From the NCBI RefSeq assembly GCF_000379425.1, contig NZ_KB902194.1:1-35177 (forward strand): a stretch of 35,177 bases of DNA, written 5' to 3'. The notes below the pieces were generated by a model. That model had not been told where the DNA came from and ran no database searches. It saw nothing but the letters and a program-made list of their open reading frames with translations. This DNA is from Corynebacterium lubricantis DSM 45231 (lineage in GTDB: Bacteria; Actinomycetota; Actinomycetes; Mycobacteriales; Mycobacteriaceae). Below, one piece after another: positions 8,258 to 16,710 of the stretch (the stretch's first letter is position 1; each line of letters opens with the position of its first letter). Made by a program: the position numbers and the translations under genes.

Positions 8258-9319
8258 CTAGGCAGAAAAAAGCTCATTGAGGTGGGCATCAACCTGGTCG
8301 AAATAGGTTGTTTCAAATCCGAACAATCCAAAATGCCCGCAGGTACTTTCGATCACGCGCAGTTCGGCTGCTGGGCAGAGCTCAACTTCAGCTTGGGCGT
8401 CTGCAGGCGGGAAGAACATGTCCGAGGAAATCGGCATGTCGAAGAACTTTGCCTGTACTCTGCCTAGTGCCGCAGCAAGATCGCCGTCGGTATTTCTTGC
8501 AACGTCGCCACGTTGCCACTTCCATGCCATGGAGAGCAATACGTTGGGATCCATTTGTGCGAACAAGGTACCCAGGAAGTTCTGTGAGAATTCCTCGAAA
8601 TTCCACTCCTGCCCTTCCGGCACGAGTGGTTTCCAGAACTCTGTTTTCCAATACTCGGTGCTGAACCCCATCACTGCCCAAATATCCGCGTGACGACGAA
8701 GACCTGCCTCGACTTCTGTGTGCGAGGTGTAATTTCCTCCGTTGAAGCCGGGGTCAGAGGTGATGGCGTCGATGAGCGTTTTCGTAAAGAGAAAGTCATG
8801 CGGAGTGTTCTGGGCAGTACCGGCGATCGCTCCTGCCCGCTCTACCGAATCGGGAAAGCGTACTGCCCATTCCCATGTCTGTTGCGCACCCATTGATCCA
8901 CCAAGCACTGCAAAAAGCTTGGTAATCCCCCACTCTTGTTCAAGCAAGATCTTCTGTGCGCGAACATCGTCGCCAATGCGCACCTTCGGGAAGTTCGGGC
9001 CCGCCTGTGCTCCGTCGATATTGTTCGACGAGGTAGACAGCCCATTTCCAATTTGGTTGATGATCACGATGAAGTACTTCGAGGGATCGAGCGCGCGTCC
9101 CTCGCCGATGTAGACCTGTTCCCACGTTTGGTGGGTACCCGAGAACCACGTGGCGATGAGGATGGCGTTGTCTTTTTCGTCGTTAAGCTGGCCGTGCGTG
9201 GAAACTGCAAGCTGGAGGTCCTCCAGCACTTCTCCCTCTTCGAGTTCGAAGCGTCCGATGGAGATCATCTGGTATGGACCTTGTACTTCAGGGGTGTAAA
9301 AGGGATTCTGCACAGTCAT
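8258..9319 (-). CDS. Alpha/beta hydrolase of the homoserine O-acetyltransferase family
   Basis: This 353-residue protein is related to MetX. The nucleophile elbow GGSMGAQQ puts Ser at residue 142, the acid is probably Asp300 in PISSDMFFPP, and the histidine is His329 in CGHFGLFG, in the expected order. The upstream NAILIATWFSGTHQTWEQ and NQIGNGLSTSS segments fit the family's oxyanion region. It differs from true MetX, which usually has GGSMGGMQ and a longer substrate lid, so it is more likely one of the MetX-like hydrolases/acyltransferases of unknown substrate. No methionine gene is nearby. The ATG at 9319 has a GAAAG element upstream. It shares strand with the Ltp gene (71-base gap) and the lipoprotein gene. 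Confidence 0.8.
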   Translation of the reverse strand: MTVQNPFYTPEVQGPYQMISIGRFELEEGEVLEDLQLAVSTHGQLNDEKDNAILIATWFSGTHQTWEQVYIGEGRALDPSKYFIVIINQIGNGLSTSSNNIDGAQAGPNFPKVRIGDDVRAQKILLEQEWGITKLFAVLGGSMGAQQTWEWAVRFPDSVERAGAIAGTAQNTPHDFLFTKTLIDAITSDPGFNGGNYTSHTEVEAGLRRHADIWAVMGFSTEYWKTEFWKPLVPEGQEWNFEEFSQNFLGTLFAQMDPNVLLSMAWKWQRGDVARNTDGDLAAALGRVQAKFFDMPISSDMFFPPADAQAEVELCPAAELRVIESTCGHFGLFGFETTYFDQVDAHLNELFSA

Positions 9320-9390
9320 GACGGCCAGCTTTCTATGATGTGGATTACATTAGGGCCAGCCTAGTCATCCCCTGTTGCGCGTGCGACGTT

Positions 9391-10116
9391 TTAGAGGTTA
9401 TCGACCGCGTACTGCGCTTCCTCTGGGGTGAACTGCTCGAACTGGCTAGTCAACTGGCCGTAGATTGCATCGCCAGACATTGCCATCGTGTCCTGGTAGC
9501 TGCGCGCCTTCTCTAAGGCGTTTGCGTTCCAGTCAGCGTCGACGTTGTCAATTGCATACTGAGCTTGTTCCGGGGTGAACTGCTCAAACTCACTGGTCAG
9601 CTGGTCATAGATGCCCAACTTAGACATCTGCGATGTCTCGGAGTAGCTCTCCGCCTTCTTCAAAGCGTTCTCGTTCCAGTCAGCGTCGACATTGTCGATT
9701 GCATACTGAGCCGCCTCAGGCGAGAACTCTTCAAACTGACTTGTCAGCTGATCATAGATACCAGCCTGAGACATGTTCGAAGTCTTTGAGTAGGACTCAG
9801 CTTTGCGCAATGCATTCTTGAAGTCCGAAGATACTTCCGGTTCGTCATTAGCCGCCGAGTTCTCGTTCGCCGAAGAATCATCAGCAGGAAGTGCTTCCGA
9901 GCTGGTACTCGAATCAGAAGCTACTTCGCTCGTGTCCGAGCTCTCCCCCATATTTGCGAAGATAGCGATCACGATCAGCGCCGCCGCGCCAATGCCGCCC
10001 CACTTCAGGCAGCCACCCTTTTTCTTCTTCTTAGGCTGTTCAGCCTGCTGCTGGTAGGCCTGCTGCTGGTACGGCTGTTCCGGCTGACCTGGGTTCTGCG
10101 GGAATTGGTTAGTCAT
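9391..10116 (-). CDS. Ltp-repeat membrane protein (superinfection-exclusion-like family)
   Basis: This 241-residue protein begins with a Gln/Pro-rich cytoplasmic stretch, then a basic run KKKKKGG, one membrane helix (GGIGAAALIVIAIFANM), a Ser/Glu-rich linker, and three tandem Ltp domains. The repeats correspond to DNA 9670-9816, 9523-9669 and 9394-9522 (49, 49 and 43 residues), each with NAL.KA.SY....MS...IY.QLTS.FE.F.PE.AQYA.DN. This domain is the one in the host-surface lipoprotein Ltp of Streptococcus phage TP-J34, which blocks injection of other phages. Here the anchor is a helix rather than a lipobox, although a Cys (GGCLKW) sits at the membrane face. The ATG follows AAAAGGAG. Whether this copy excludes phage or has a housekeeping surface role is open. 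Confidence 0.85.
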   Translation of the reverse strand: MTNQFPQNPGQPEQPYQQQAYQQQAEQPKKKKKGGCLKWGGIGAAALIVIAIFANMGESSDTSEVASDSSTSSEALPADDSSANENSAANDEPEVSSDFKNALRKAESYSKTSNMSQAGIYDQLTSQFEEFSPEAAQYAIDNVDADWNENALKKAESYSETSQMSKLGIYDQLTSEFEQFTPEQAQYAIDNVDADWNANALEKARSYQDTMAMSGDAIYGQLTSQFEQFTPEEAQYAVDNL

Positions 10117-10392
10117 GTCGACTCCTTTTCGGGAAACAATGGGATCGAACGTGACTTCACTTCTCCGCCGATCCAGTTGCTATTTGCAACACTTATGAAA
10201 GTAGAAAATGGTCTCGACATTTCACTTTCACCTCTCGAACAATCCAGCGAAATTACAGGAATGTGATTTCCTTATTGGCCATGCCGATCCGCGAGATCGC
10301 CGTTTTGCAAAACCCTATCTAACGTGCATCGATTCGATCCTAGGCTAGAGGTACCGACTTCTTTATTAGGAATAACCAAAAATGGAGGAAAC

Positions 10393-11157
10393 ATGAGCAA
10401 GCGAGTACTAATCACTGCTGGAGCTAGCGGCATTGGACTGGCCACGGCACGGGCGTTTGTTGCCCAAGGCGACAAAGTCCATATCGCCGATATCAATGCA
10501 GAGGCCGTCGCCGAGGTAGTCGCCTCCGATGACAACATCACGGGCACCGTCGCCGACGTGTCCAAGCCCGAGGACATCGCCCGAATTTTTGCGGATCTCG
10601 ACGAAGCACTCGGCGGCCTAGACACCCTGATCAACAACGCCGGAGTCGCGGGCCCAACAGCACCTACCGAGGACACTGATCCCGATGCGTTTGACGCCGT
10701 GATCGACGTCAATCTACGTGGCACTTTCCGCGTCACCCAGCACGCCATCCCCCTGCTCAAAGCAAACGACGACGGCGGTGCAATTGTCACCATGTCGTCT
10801 GTGGGCGGCAAGTTCGGCTACCCCAACCGCATCGCCTACTCCACCACCAAGTTCGGACTTGTCGGCTTCGCTCAAACTTTGGCGCGCGAGCTCGGCAAGT
10901 TCGGGATCACCTCCAACTCGGTGCAGCCCGGCGCGATCAACGGACCTCGCCTACAGGGAGTGTTCCAAGGCCGCGCTGATTTGGCAGGCACCTCGCTCGA
11001 GGAAGAAAACGCTAACGCCCTAGCGAACCAATCCATCCAGTCCTTCACGGAGCCCGAGGAAGTTGCCGCGCTAATTCTCTTCCTGACCGGCCCAAATGGA
11101 CGCCATATTTCTGGACAGGCAATTTCGATTGATGGAGATTCCTACAAAGCGAGTTAG
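10393..11157 (+). CDS. SDR-family NAD-dependent dehydrogenase
   Basis: This 254-residue classical short-chain dehydrogenase starts at the ATG following GGAGGAAAC; an in-frame upstream start at 10324 is rejected. It shows the nucleotide motif TAGASGIG (residues 8-15), Asp33 at the end of the second strand (which favours NAD over NADP), NNAG at 81-84, catalytic Ser136, and Tyr149/Lys153 in YSTTK. The end has GQAISIDGDSYKAS. Members oxidise alcohols or hydroxy acids to ketones. It precedes a carboxylate permease, a GntR regulator and a D-2-hydroxyacid dehydrogenase. It may therefore work on the same imported hydroxy acid or its product. The substrate is not readable from the sequence. The 276-base region before it, shared with the divergent Ltp gene, is AT-richer, and I see no clear promoter in it. 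Confidence 0.88.
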   Translation: MSKRVLITAGASGIGLATARAFVAQGDKVHIADINAEAVAEVVASDDNITGTVADVSKPEDIARIFADLDEALGGLDTLINNAGVAGPTAPTEDTDPDAFDAVIDVNLRGTFRVTQHAIPLLKANDDGGAIVTMSSVGGKFGYPNRIAYSTTKFGLVGFAQTLARELGKFGITSNSVQPGAINGPRLQGVFQGRADLAGTSLEEENANALANQSIQSFTEPEEVAALILFLTGPNGRHISGQAISIDGDSYKAS

Positions 11158-11194
11158 GCCGGGGCTACTTTAAATCTCCATGCAGGTCCGAAGG

Positions 11195-11215
11195 TGTCGG
11201 CGAACATGGCCGACA
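11195..11215. other. Perfect 7-base inverted repeat after the SDR gene
   Basis: TGTCGGC (11195-11201) and GCCGACA (11209-11215) pair around a 7-base loop, and the stem can extend with one bulge to GGT/ACC. It lies 38 bases after the SDR stop. There is no T-run, so it may be a weak or Rho-assisted terminator or an operator for the downstream permease unit. Confidence 0.4.
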
Positions 11216-11283
11216 TACCAATTTAGTATCACTTAAATATTATCCCCCACATGGAGGTAAGCCGCCTCGCCGGTTCGATATGA

Positions 11284-11302
11284 GTAACATGTTACATGTT
11301 AC
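11284..11302. promoter_or_regulatory. Operator-like palindrome GTAACATGTTAC with extra half-site
   Basis: GTAACATGTTAC (11284-11295) is a perfect 12-base palindrome, directly followed by a second ATGTTAC half-site (11296-11302). It lies about 40-60 bases before the permease ATG and beside a GlxR-like site. Its position within the catabolic cluster makes the FCD-GntR protein encoded at 12990-13685 the natural candidate binder. That is inference; the same palindrome is not visible in the short gntR/dehydrogenase gap. Confidence 0.55.
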
Positions 11303-11318
11303 TGTGAGCGACATCACC
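11303..11318. promoter_or_regulatory. GlxR (CRP-type) binding site
   Basis: TGTGA-GCGACA-TCACC matches the corynebacterial GlxR consensus TGTGA-N6-TCACA at 9 of 10 fixed positions. It overlaps the end of the palindrome at 11284-11302 and sits 25 bases before the permease ATG. A cAMP-dependent regulator here would fit carbon-source control of an uptake operon. Confidence 0.45.
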
Positions 11319-11342
11319 GATCGAACTGAAAGGGGTGAATCC

Positions 11343-12695
11343 ATGGGCATCATCGCCCTATTCGTGTTTATCGCGATCACCGTTCTTGTTAATGTGCTGC
11401 TCAAGCGCAATATTGCCGAGGCCCTTCTCCTTGGACTGCTTGGCGTAGCACTTGTAGGAGGTTCCGACGCACTCAACCTGCTGTGGACCGGGATTACAAC
11501 GGGAATGCAATCCGAAGTGACTTTTGCTGGCATGGCCTTTGTCTTCATGGGCATTATCGTCCAAGCAACCGGACTTATTGACCGACTTGTCACTATCTTG
11601 AACTCCATCTTCGGACGGCTCCGGGGTGGCGCGGCTTATGTTTCCACGCTCTCATCCGCCATGATGGGCCTCATCGCAGGTTCAACAGCTGGAAATTCCG
11701 CCACTGTCGGGTCTGTCACCATCCCCTGGATGAAAGAAACGGGTTGGTCGTCGACCCGCGCTGCGACACTGGTCGCAGGCAACTCAGGCCTTGGCGTGGC
11801 CCTCCCACCAAACTCGACGATGTTTATTCTGCTCGCGCTACCCGCAGCAGCCGCGTCCTCGTCATCATCGGTCTACATTGCACTGATAATTGCTGGCGCA
11901 TATGCAGTGTTATACCGGTTGGGTGTTGTATTCCTCTGGACAAAAACGGATAAGATTGACAAAACCCCTAAGGAAGACATCGTTCCTCTCAAGAAGGCTT
12001 TTGCCGACGGGTGGAGTTCACCGTCGATCTTCCTGGGAATTCTGATTCCTGTTGCCATCACCATTGGACCGCTTGCAACTTGGCTAAAGGAATCCACCCC
12101 AGTCGGCGACGCACTCAGTTCGATTTCGATCATTGTCTGGGTGCCCATCTTGATCACGGTGATTGCGCTTATCGAAGGCGGAGGGCACATTCGTCGCAAC
12201 TTCGCTCGCTTCCAGACGCAGATTGTCAAGGACCTTCCGAGCTTCGCCACAGTGGGTATTTCACTGTTCGCTGCGCTCTCCGCAGCGACAATTATGGAGG
12301 AACTCGGCCTCGGACCACAGCTTTCTGACGCGCTTTCGTCTTGGAACTTGCCGAAGTGGGTCATGCTTGTCGTCGTTGGCGTCATCACGGTAATCGTGGC
12401 GACTCCACTTTCATCGACAGCGACCGCCGCTGCGATCGGTTCGCCTGCCATCGCCGCGCTTGTTTCTGTCGGTATCGATCCGACAATCGCGATCATTGTA
12501 ATTCTCCTGTGCACCTCCACTGAGGGTGCTTCCCCACCCATTGGTGCCCCGCTCTACCTCTCGGCCGCGATGGCTGGAGCAAACCCCACCAAGATGTTTG
12601 TCCCGCTAATTGTGTACTTCGTTGTACCAATGATCGTGCTTGCCTGGCTGGTGGGCATGGGATTCCTCCCCGTATACGTACTTCCAGGAGCATAA
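11343..12695 (+). CDS. TRAP/DctM-like large permease subunit
   Basis: This hydrophobic 450-residue protein has about 11-12 membrane helices and the look of the TRAP large subunit in the ion-transporter superfamily. The first hairpin carries AGSTAGNSATVGSVTIPWM, matching the DctM 'GS..ANVATTGSVTIPLM' element, followed by NSGLGVALPPNS. A second copy-like half carries TEGASPPIGAPLYLSAAMAG near the end. The start is the ATG at 11343 after GAAAGGGGTG; a frame reaching back to 11280 runs through the operator and is rejected. TRAP permeases import C4-dicarboxylates, sialic acid, lactate and other organic acids using Na+ or H+ gradients and a periplasmic DctP binder. No DctP gene is present here. The next gene begins one base after the stop. 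Confidence 0.8.
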   Translation: MGIIALFVFIAITVLVNVLLKRNIAEALLLGLLGVALVGGSDALNLLWTGITTGMQSEVTFAGMAFVFMGIIVQATGLIDRLVTILNSIFGRLRGGAAYVSTLSSAMMGLIAGSTAGNSATVGSVTIPWMKETGWSSTRAATLVAGNSGLGVALPPNSTMFILLALPAAAASSSSSVYIALIIAGAYAVLYRLGVVFLWTKTDKIDKTPKEDIVPLKKAFADGWSSPSIFLGILIPVAITIGPLATWLKESTPVGDALSSISIIVWVPILITVIALIEGGGHIRRNFARFQTQIVKDLPSFATVGISLFAALSAATIMEELGLGPQLSDALSSWNLPKWVMLVVVGVITVIVATPLSSTATAAAIGSPAIAALVSVGIDPTIAIIVILLCTSTEGASPPIGAPLYLSAAMAGANPTKMFVPLIVYFVVPMIVLAWLVGMGFLPVYVLPGA

Positions 12696-12696
12696 A

Positions 12697-12993
12697 ATGA
12701 ACAACGTATTTAAATTGCTCAAGGCACTATTCTTCTTCTTCCTTGCTTTCTTCCTCATCGGCGGCTTGCTCATCGTGTTCGGCCAGCTCATTGGACTCTT
12801 CGCTCTGAGTGGCACCATGATTGATGGTACTTACGACACACTAGCGCCCTGGGTCTTCTCCTCCGCAACATTCTGCGCGTTGTGCGCTTACCTGCTAGGG
12901 TACCGACCCGAAGCGCGCGAAATGCGTCGGAAAGCTGCGGAGGCAGAGGAACGCACGATTGAAAAAGGCAAGGAAGCCTGGGGCGAAGACTAG
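12697..12993 (+). CDS. Small two-helix membrane protein, probable partner of the permease
   Basis: This 98-residue protein begins MNNVFKLLKALFFFFLAFFL. It has one long N-terminal helix, a second helix (about residues 48-68, WVFSSATFCALCAYLLGY) and a charged, Ala/Glu/Arg-rich tail probably forming a cytoplasmic coil. It starts one base after the permease stop with AGGAG just upstream, so it is coupled to it. TRAP small subunits (DctQ) have four helices and about 150-170 residues; this one has two helices. It may be a reduced DctQ analogue or a stabilising subunit. I recognise no family. Its stop overlaps the convergent gntR stop by two bases. Confidence 0.75.
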   Translation: MNNVFKLLKALFFFFLAFFLIGGLLIVFGQLIGLFALSGTMIDGTYDTLAPWVFSSATFCALCAYLLGYRPEAREMRRKAAEAEERTIEKGKEAWGED

Positions 12994-13685
12994 CTACCTG
13001 ATGCGTAGCGCTCCCACAGAACTTCGGCCTCACCGTCATCCCCGCCGCCTTTGATCACCGCCTGCTTAAGAAGTAGGCGGCCTGTGATTGTCACGTGCTT
13101 ATGCATTTCGTCGCGCGCACGCTGCGGATCTTGGTTTCGAATGGCCTCGAGGATCGGGCGGTGTTCGTCCAAAATGTCCTGCAACGAACGGGTAGCCCCT
13201 GCCGTCGAGTGACCCAACATCCGAGTCTGCACTCGTAACCGGTTCACCAACTCACGCCCTCGATAAGCGTGCCCCATTTCCATGATCAATGAATGTAAGG
13301 AGCGATCCTTGGCAAAGAACTCTTCCGTATTGCCAACCTCCACTTCCTCCCCCATCGCGGCAACCAACTTGTCCGACTCAGCGAGCTGCTCCTCGGTGCG
13401 GTATTTCGCGGCGCGGTACGCCGCCGGAGGCTCAATTCCTAAACGCGCGGCAAAGATTTGCGCCACATCGGAAGGATCGCTCTCAATCACTTGGAATCCA
13501 CGATTCTTCGAAAAGCGAATCAACCCGGCTTCTTCCAAACGCAATAGGCCCTCGCGTGCTGGGGACCTCGAAACTCCAAGTTCGCCAGCCAATTGCGTCA
13601 CGCTATACCACTCATTTGGACGCATCGTTCCTGACAGAATTGCCTTACGAACGTGATCCACGACGGTATCGGCCAAAGTTTCCAT
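12990..13685 (-). CDS. GntR-family regulator, FCD (FadR) subfamily
   Basis: This 231-residue protein has an N-terminal winged helix (about residues 1-70, with YSVTQLAGELGVSRSPAREG and LEEAGLIRFSKNRGFQV) and a C-terminal FCD ligand domain (about 80-215). The FCD domain includes acidic and histidine residues (DRSLHSLIMEMG, HRPILEAI, HKHVTITGRLL) that in this family bind a metal and a carboxylate effector. I take the ATG at 13685; an upstream TTG at 13703 is possible. No start has a strong ribosome-binding site. The gene is divergent from the FAD/Fe-S dehydrogenase (41-base gap) and convergent with the permease unit. This suggests it represses a hydroxy-acid regulon, as LldR and GlcC do. Confidence 0.9.
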   Translation of the reverse strand: METLADTVVDHVRKAILSGTMRPNEWYSVTQLAGELGVSRSPAREGLLRLEEAGLIRFSKNRGFQVIESDPSDVAQIFAARLGIEPPAAYRAAKYRTEEQLAESDKLVAAMGEEVEVGNTEEFFAKDRSLHSLIMEMGHAYRGRELVNRLRVQTRMLGHSTAGATRSLQDILDEHRPILEAIRNQDPQRARDEMHKHVTITGRLLLKQAVIKGGGDDGEAEVLWERYASGS

Positions 13686-13726
13686 ATTCTTATAAAACCA
13701 CAACGCTCTAAGAGGTGAAGCGCATC

Positions 13727-16525
13727 ATGATCACTGATGCCCAGTCCACGTCCATCCTGACGAAACTCCGCCGCGACATGACCACGCGTACGGCCTATAG
13801 TTCCGACGCTTCCATCTTCCGTCGCATTCCCACCGCTGTTCTCGAGCCCACCACCACCGAGGATATCCGCGCCGGCATTCACCTCGCCCGCGAAAACGGC
13901 TGGTCCATCGTGGGTCGCGGTGGCGGATCCTCGGTAGCGGGCAACGCTATCGGCGACGGACTGATCATCGACACCACACGGCATTTCAACTCCATCCTCG
14001 CAATTGACCCCGAGGCCCGCACCGCCACCGTCGAACCGGGCGTGATCTGCGACGATCTGCGCGAAGCCGCCTCTAAGTTCGGCCTTACCTACGGCCCCGA
14101 CCCGTCCACTCATTCGCGCTGCACCATCGGCGGCATGGTAGCCAACAACGCCTGCGGCTCCCACTCGGTGGCCTACGGTACTGCCGCCGAAAACCTGATT
14201 TCGGTCACGCTCATGCTCGCCGACGGCCGCGAGGTCCGCATCACGGAAGATGGCGCCGACGATCCCGAGATCGACGCGGCCCTGCACAAGCTATACGCAG
14301 ACAACACTGCGCTGATCCAAGAAGAACTCGGTCGCTTCCCCCGCCAGGTCTCCGGCTATGGGCTGCACTACCTCGCCTTCGACATGGCCAAGGCCATCGC
14401 CGGCAGTGAGGGCACGATCGGCATTATCACAGAGTTGACGGTGCGCCTCGTCGAAAAGCCAGCTCACACGGCACTCGCCGTGCTCTCCTTCGAGGATGTC
14501 TTCGCCGCGGCCGCCGCGGCTCCCCTGCTGCGAGTCGACGGCGTGACCACCATCGAGGGGATGGGCGGCGACCTGCTCGACGCGCTGCGCTCCAAGCAGG
14601 GCCAGGCCCGGGCGGGGTCCAACTTGCCTGGTCAGCCGGATGCGGGCGGCTGGCTCTACTGCGAGACCGAGGGCGCGACGCTCGAGGAGGCCATCGCACG
14701 AGCACAAAGCTTAACGACGACGGTGTCCAACACCGGTTCCGTCGTCGTCCATGACCCTGCCGAAATGCGGGAGCTGTGGAAGATTCGCGAGGCCTCGGCC
14801 GGCACCGTGACCCGCCTTCCCGATGGCGGCGAGGCCTGGCCAAACTGGGAGGATTCGGCAGTCCCGCCGGAGAATCTGGCCGACTACCTGCGGGATCTCT
14901 ACGCTTTGATGGACAAGTACGACTACCGCGGTATCCCCTTCGGTCACTTCGGTGAGGGCTGTGTGCACGTGCGCATCAGCTTCGATTTCTCCACCACCGA
15001 CGGCATCGCGTCGTTTAAGGCGTTCATGGAAGAGGCTGCGCGGTTGGTGTCGTCGTATGGTGGCTCGCTTTCCGGCGAGCACGGCGACGGTCGCGCACGT
15101 AGTTCCCTGCTTCGTGAGATGTACTCCCCTGCCATGCGCGACCTCTTTGAGCAGTTCAAGCTGACTTTTGACCCGGATCGTATCTTCAACCCAGGTGTCC
15201 TGGTGTGGGCTGATGCTGTGACCGACGGGCTGCGGATGGATCCGGCGCAGCGCCAATTTGAGATCACACCCGTGCACGCGTTTTCCCACGACAAGGGCAG
15301 TTTTACCAACGCGGTAAACCGGTGCGTGGGTGTCTCGGCCTGCCGCTCGATGGATGATTCGATGTGCCCCTCTTTCCAGGTGACTAAGGACGAGGTGCAC
15401 TCCACTCGCGGGCGCGCACGCGTACTCTCCGACCTCTTCCGCGGCGAAACCGTCACAGGTGACGATGTTGTCGATGCCCTTGACCTGTGCCTTTCGTGTA
15501 AGGCGTGTGCCTCGGAATGTCCGGTCAACGTGGATATGGCCACCTACAAGTCGGAGTTTCTCAACGACCACTACAAGGGCAAGCTCCGCCCGCGTGCCCA
15601 CTACCTCATGGGTTGGCTGCCTTTGCTATCTCACGTTGCACACAAGTTCCCGCTGGTCCCCCGTCTCGTGGACCTAGCCATGCACACCCCGGGACTGTCC
15701 AAGGTGATCGCGTGGGCAGGTGGTCTGGACACTTCTCGCCCACTGATCAACTTCGCTCCACAGTCGCTACAGAAATGGGCGCGCTCGCGCCCTTCTGCTG
15801 CGAATGCGCGTGAGACTGTTGTGCTCTGGCCCGACTCGTTTAACTCCAAGCTGGCCACGGGTCCGGCGCAGGCCGCCGTAGAGGCCTTGGAAGCTTTGGG
15901 ATTTGAGGTGCTGATCCCCAATGGCTTCGTCTGTTGTGGTCTGACCTGGCATTCCACCGGCCAGCTCGGCATGACGAAGCAGGTGCTGGAGCACACGGCC
16001 AAGGTAATGAAGCCGTACCTTGATCGTGGCCTGACCGTGGTGGGCATCGAGCCTTCCTGCACAGTGATGCTGCAATCCGAGGTGGTCGAGCTTTCCGATA
16101 ACCCTGATCTCCGGCGGCTTGCCGAGCTGACGAAGAGCTTTGCCCACGTGGTTACGCCTCGGTTTGCTGCGCTCGTCGAGGCCGGCGAGTTGGCTCCTGT
16201 TTCCGGTTCCGTGCTTACCCAGGTTCATTGCCATGAACAATCATTGGGTACACCAGAGGATTCTTCCGAGCTATTGTCCCTGCTAGGAATGTCGGAGGAG
16301 CAAATTCAGACCGGCTGCTGTGGCCTGGCGGGCAATTGGGGCTACGAGGCGGGACACGGGGAAATCTCCCGCGAGCTTGGGGAGCGCGAGCTGTTTCCCC
16401 GCGCCCGCGAGCACGATGGGATCATCGCCGCCGATGGGTTCTCGTGCCGCACCCAGGTCGAGCAGGGCACGGGCAAGCAAGCCGTGCATATTGCCGAGAT
16501 TTTGCGGGATGCGCTGCAAAAGTAG
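13727..16525 (+). CDS. FAD- and Fe-S-containing D-2-hydroxyacid dehydrogenase (Dld/YdiJ-like)
   Basis: This large fused enzyme of 932 residues has an FAD-binding type 4 domain near the N-terminus (VGRGGGSSVAGNAI, GPDPSTHSRCTIGGMVANNA) and a FAD-oxidase C domain to about residue 500 (PFGHFGEGCVHVRI, LSGEHGDGRARS). A ferredoxin-like region then has an altered first cysteine set (CVGVSACRSMDDSMCPSF) and an intact second set (CLSCKACASECPVN). Two CCG domains close the chain (CCGLTWHSTG, GCCGLAGNWGYE). This order matches YdiJ-type enzymes that oxidise D-lactate, D-2-hydroxyglutarate or similar acids and pass electrons to the respiratory chain. The ATG at 13727 lies nine bases after GAGGTG; a GTG at 13715 is inside that ribosome-binding site. 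Divergent gntR and the nearby permease suggest one pathway. Confidence 0.9.
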   Translation: MITDAQSTSILTKLRRDMTTRTAYSSDASIFRRIPTAVLEPTTTEDIRAGIHLARENGWSIVGRGGGSSVAGNAIGDGLIIDTTRHFNSILAIDPEARTATVEPGVICDDLREAASKFGLTYGPDPSTHSRCTIGGMVANNACGSHSVAYGTAAENLISVTLMLADGREVRITEDGADDPEIDAALHKLYADNTALIQEELGRFPRQVSGYGLHYLAFDMAKAIAGSEGTIGIITELTVRLVEKPAHTALAVLSFEDVFAAAAAAPLLRVDGVTTIEGMGGDLLDALRSKQGQARAGSNLPGQPDAGGWLYCETEGATLEEAIARAQSLTTTVSNTGSVVVHDPAEMRELWKIREASAGTVTRLPDGGEAWPNWEDSAVPPENLADYLRDLYALMDKYDYRGIPFGHFGEGCVHVRISFDFSTTDGIASFKAFMEEAARLVSSYGGSLSGEHGDGRARSSLLREMYSPAMRDLFEQFKLTFDPDRIFNPGVLVWADAVTDGLRMDPAQRQFEITPVHAFSHDKGSFTNAVNRCVGVSACRSMDDSMCPSFQVTKDEVHSTRGRARVLSDLFRGETVTGDDVVDALDLCLSCKACASECPVNVDMATYKSEFLNDHYKGKLRPRAHYLMGWLPLLSHVAHKFPLVPRLVDLAMHTPGLSKVIAWAGGLDTSRPLINFAPQSLQKWARSRPSAANARETVVLWPDSFNSKLATGPAQAAVEALEALGFEVLIPNGFVCCGLTWHSTGQLGMTKQVLEHTAKVMKPYLDRGLTVVGIEPSCTVMLQSEVVELSDNPDLRRLAELTKSFAHVVTPRFAALVEAGELAPVSGSVLTQVHCHEQSLGTPEDSSELLSLLGMSEEQIQTGCCGLAGNWGYEAGHGEISRELGERELFPRAREHDGIIAADGFSCRTQVEQGTGKQAVHIAEILRDALQK

Positions 16526-16544
16526 GCCTGCCCAGCACTTTTAC

Positions 16545-16603
16545 TATCGACGGATCGTGAGTTTTCGGGCCAAACCGGGGCTCAGACCCGCGATCGGTCG
16601 ATA
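16545..16603. repeat. Dispersed palindromic element, copy 1 (TATCGAC...GTCGATA)
   Basis: Bases TATCGACGGATCG (16545-16557) pair with CGATCGGTCGATA (16591-16603) apart from one G:G position. They enclose a centre with TTTTCGGGCCAAA and a GGGGCTC stretch. A shorter echo, CGGTAACTCC (16621-16630), repeats the sequence just after the element (CGGTCGATAACTCC). A second element with the same ends and the same TTTCG/GGCC/AAA centre lies at 24650-24722. It follows the dehydrogenase stop by about 20 bases, so it may also serve as a transcription stop. Confidence 0.6.
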
Positions 16604-16710
16604 ACTCCCTAAGTTGAAATCGGTAACTCCGCCTAGAACCCTGCCTTAGAACCAGTACATTAGACATAAACTACACCCCACCGAGCAAGCTCCCCACCCA
16701 CCACAGGTTG

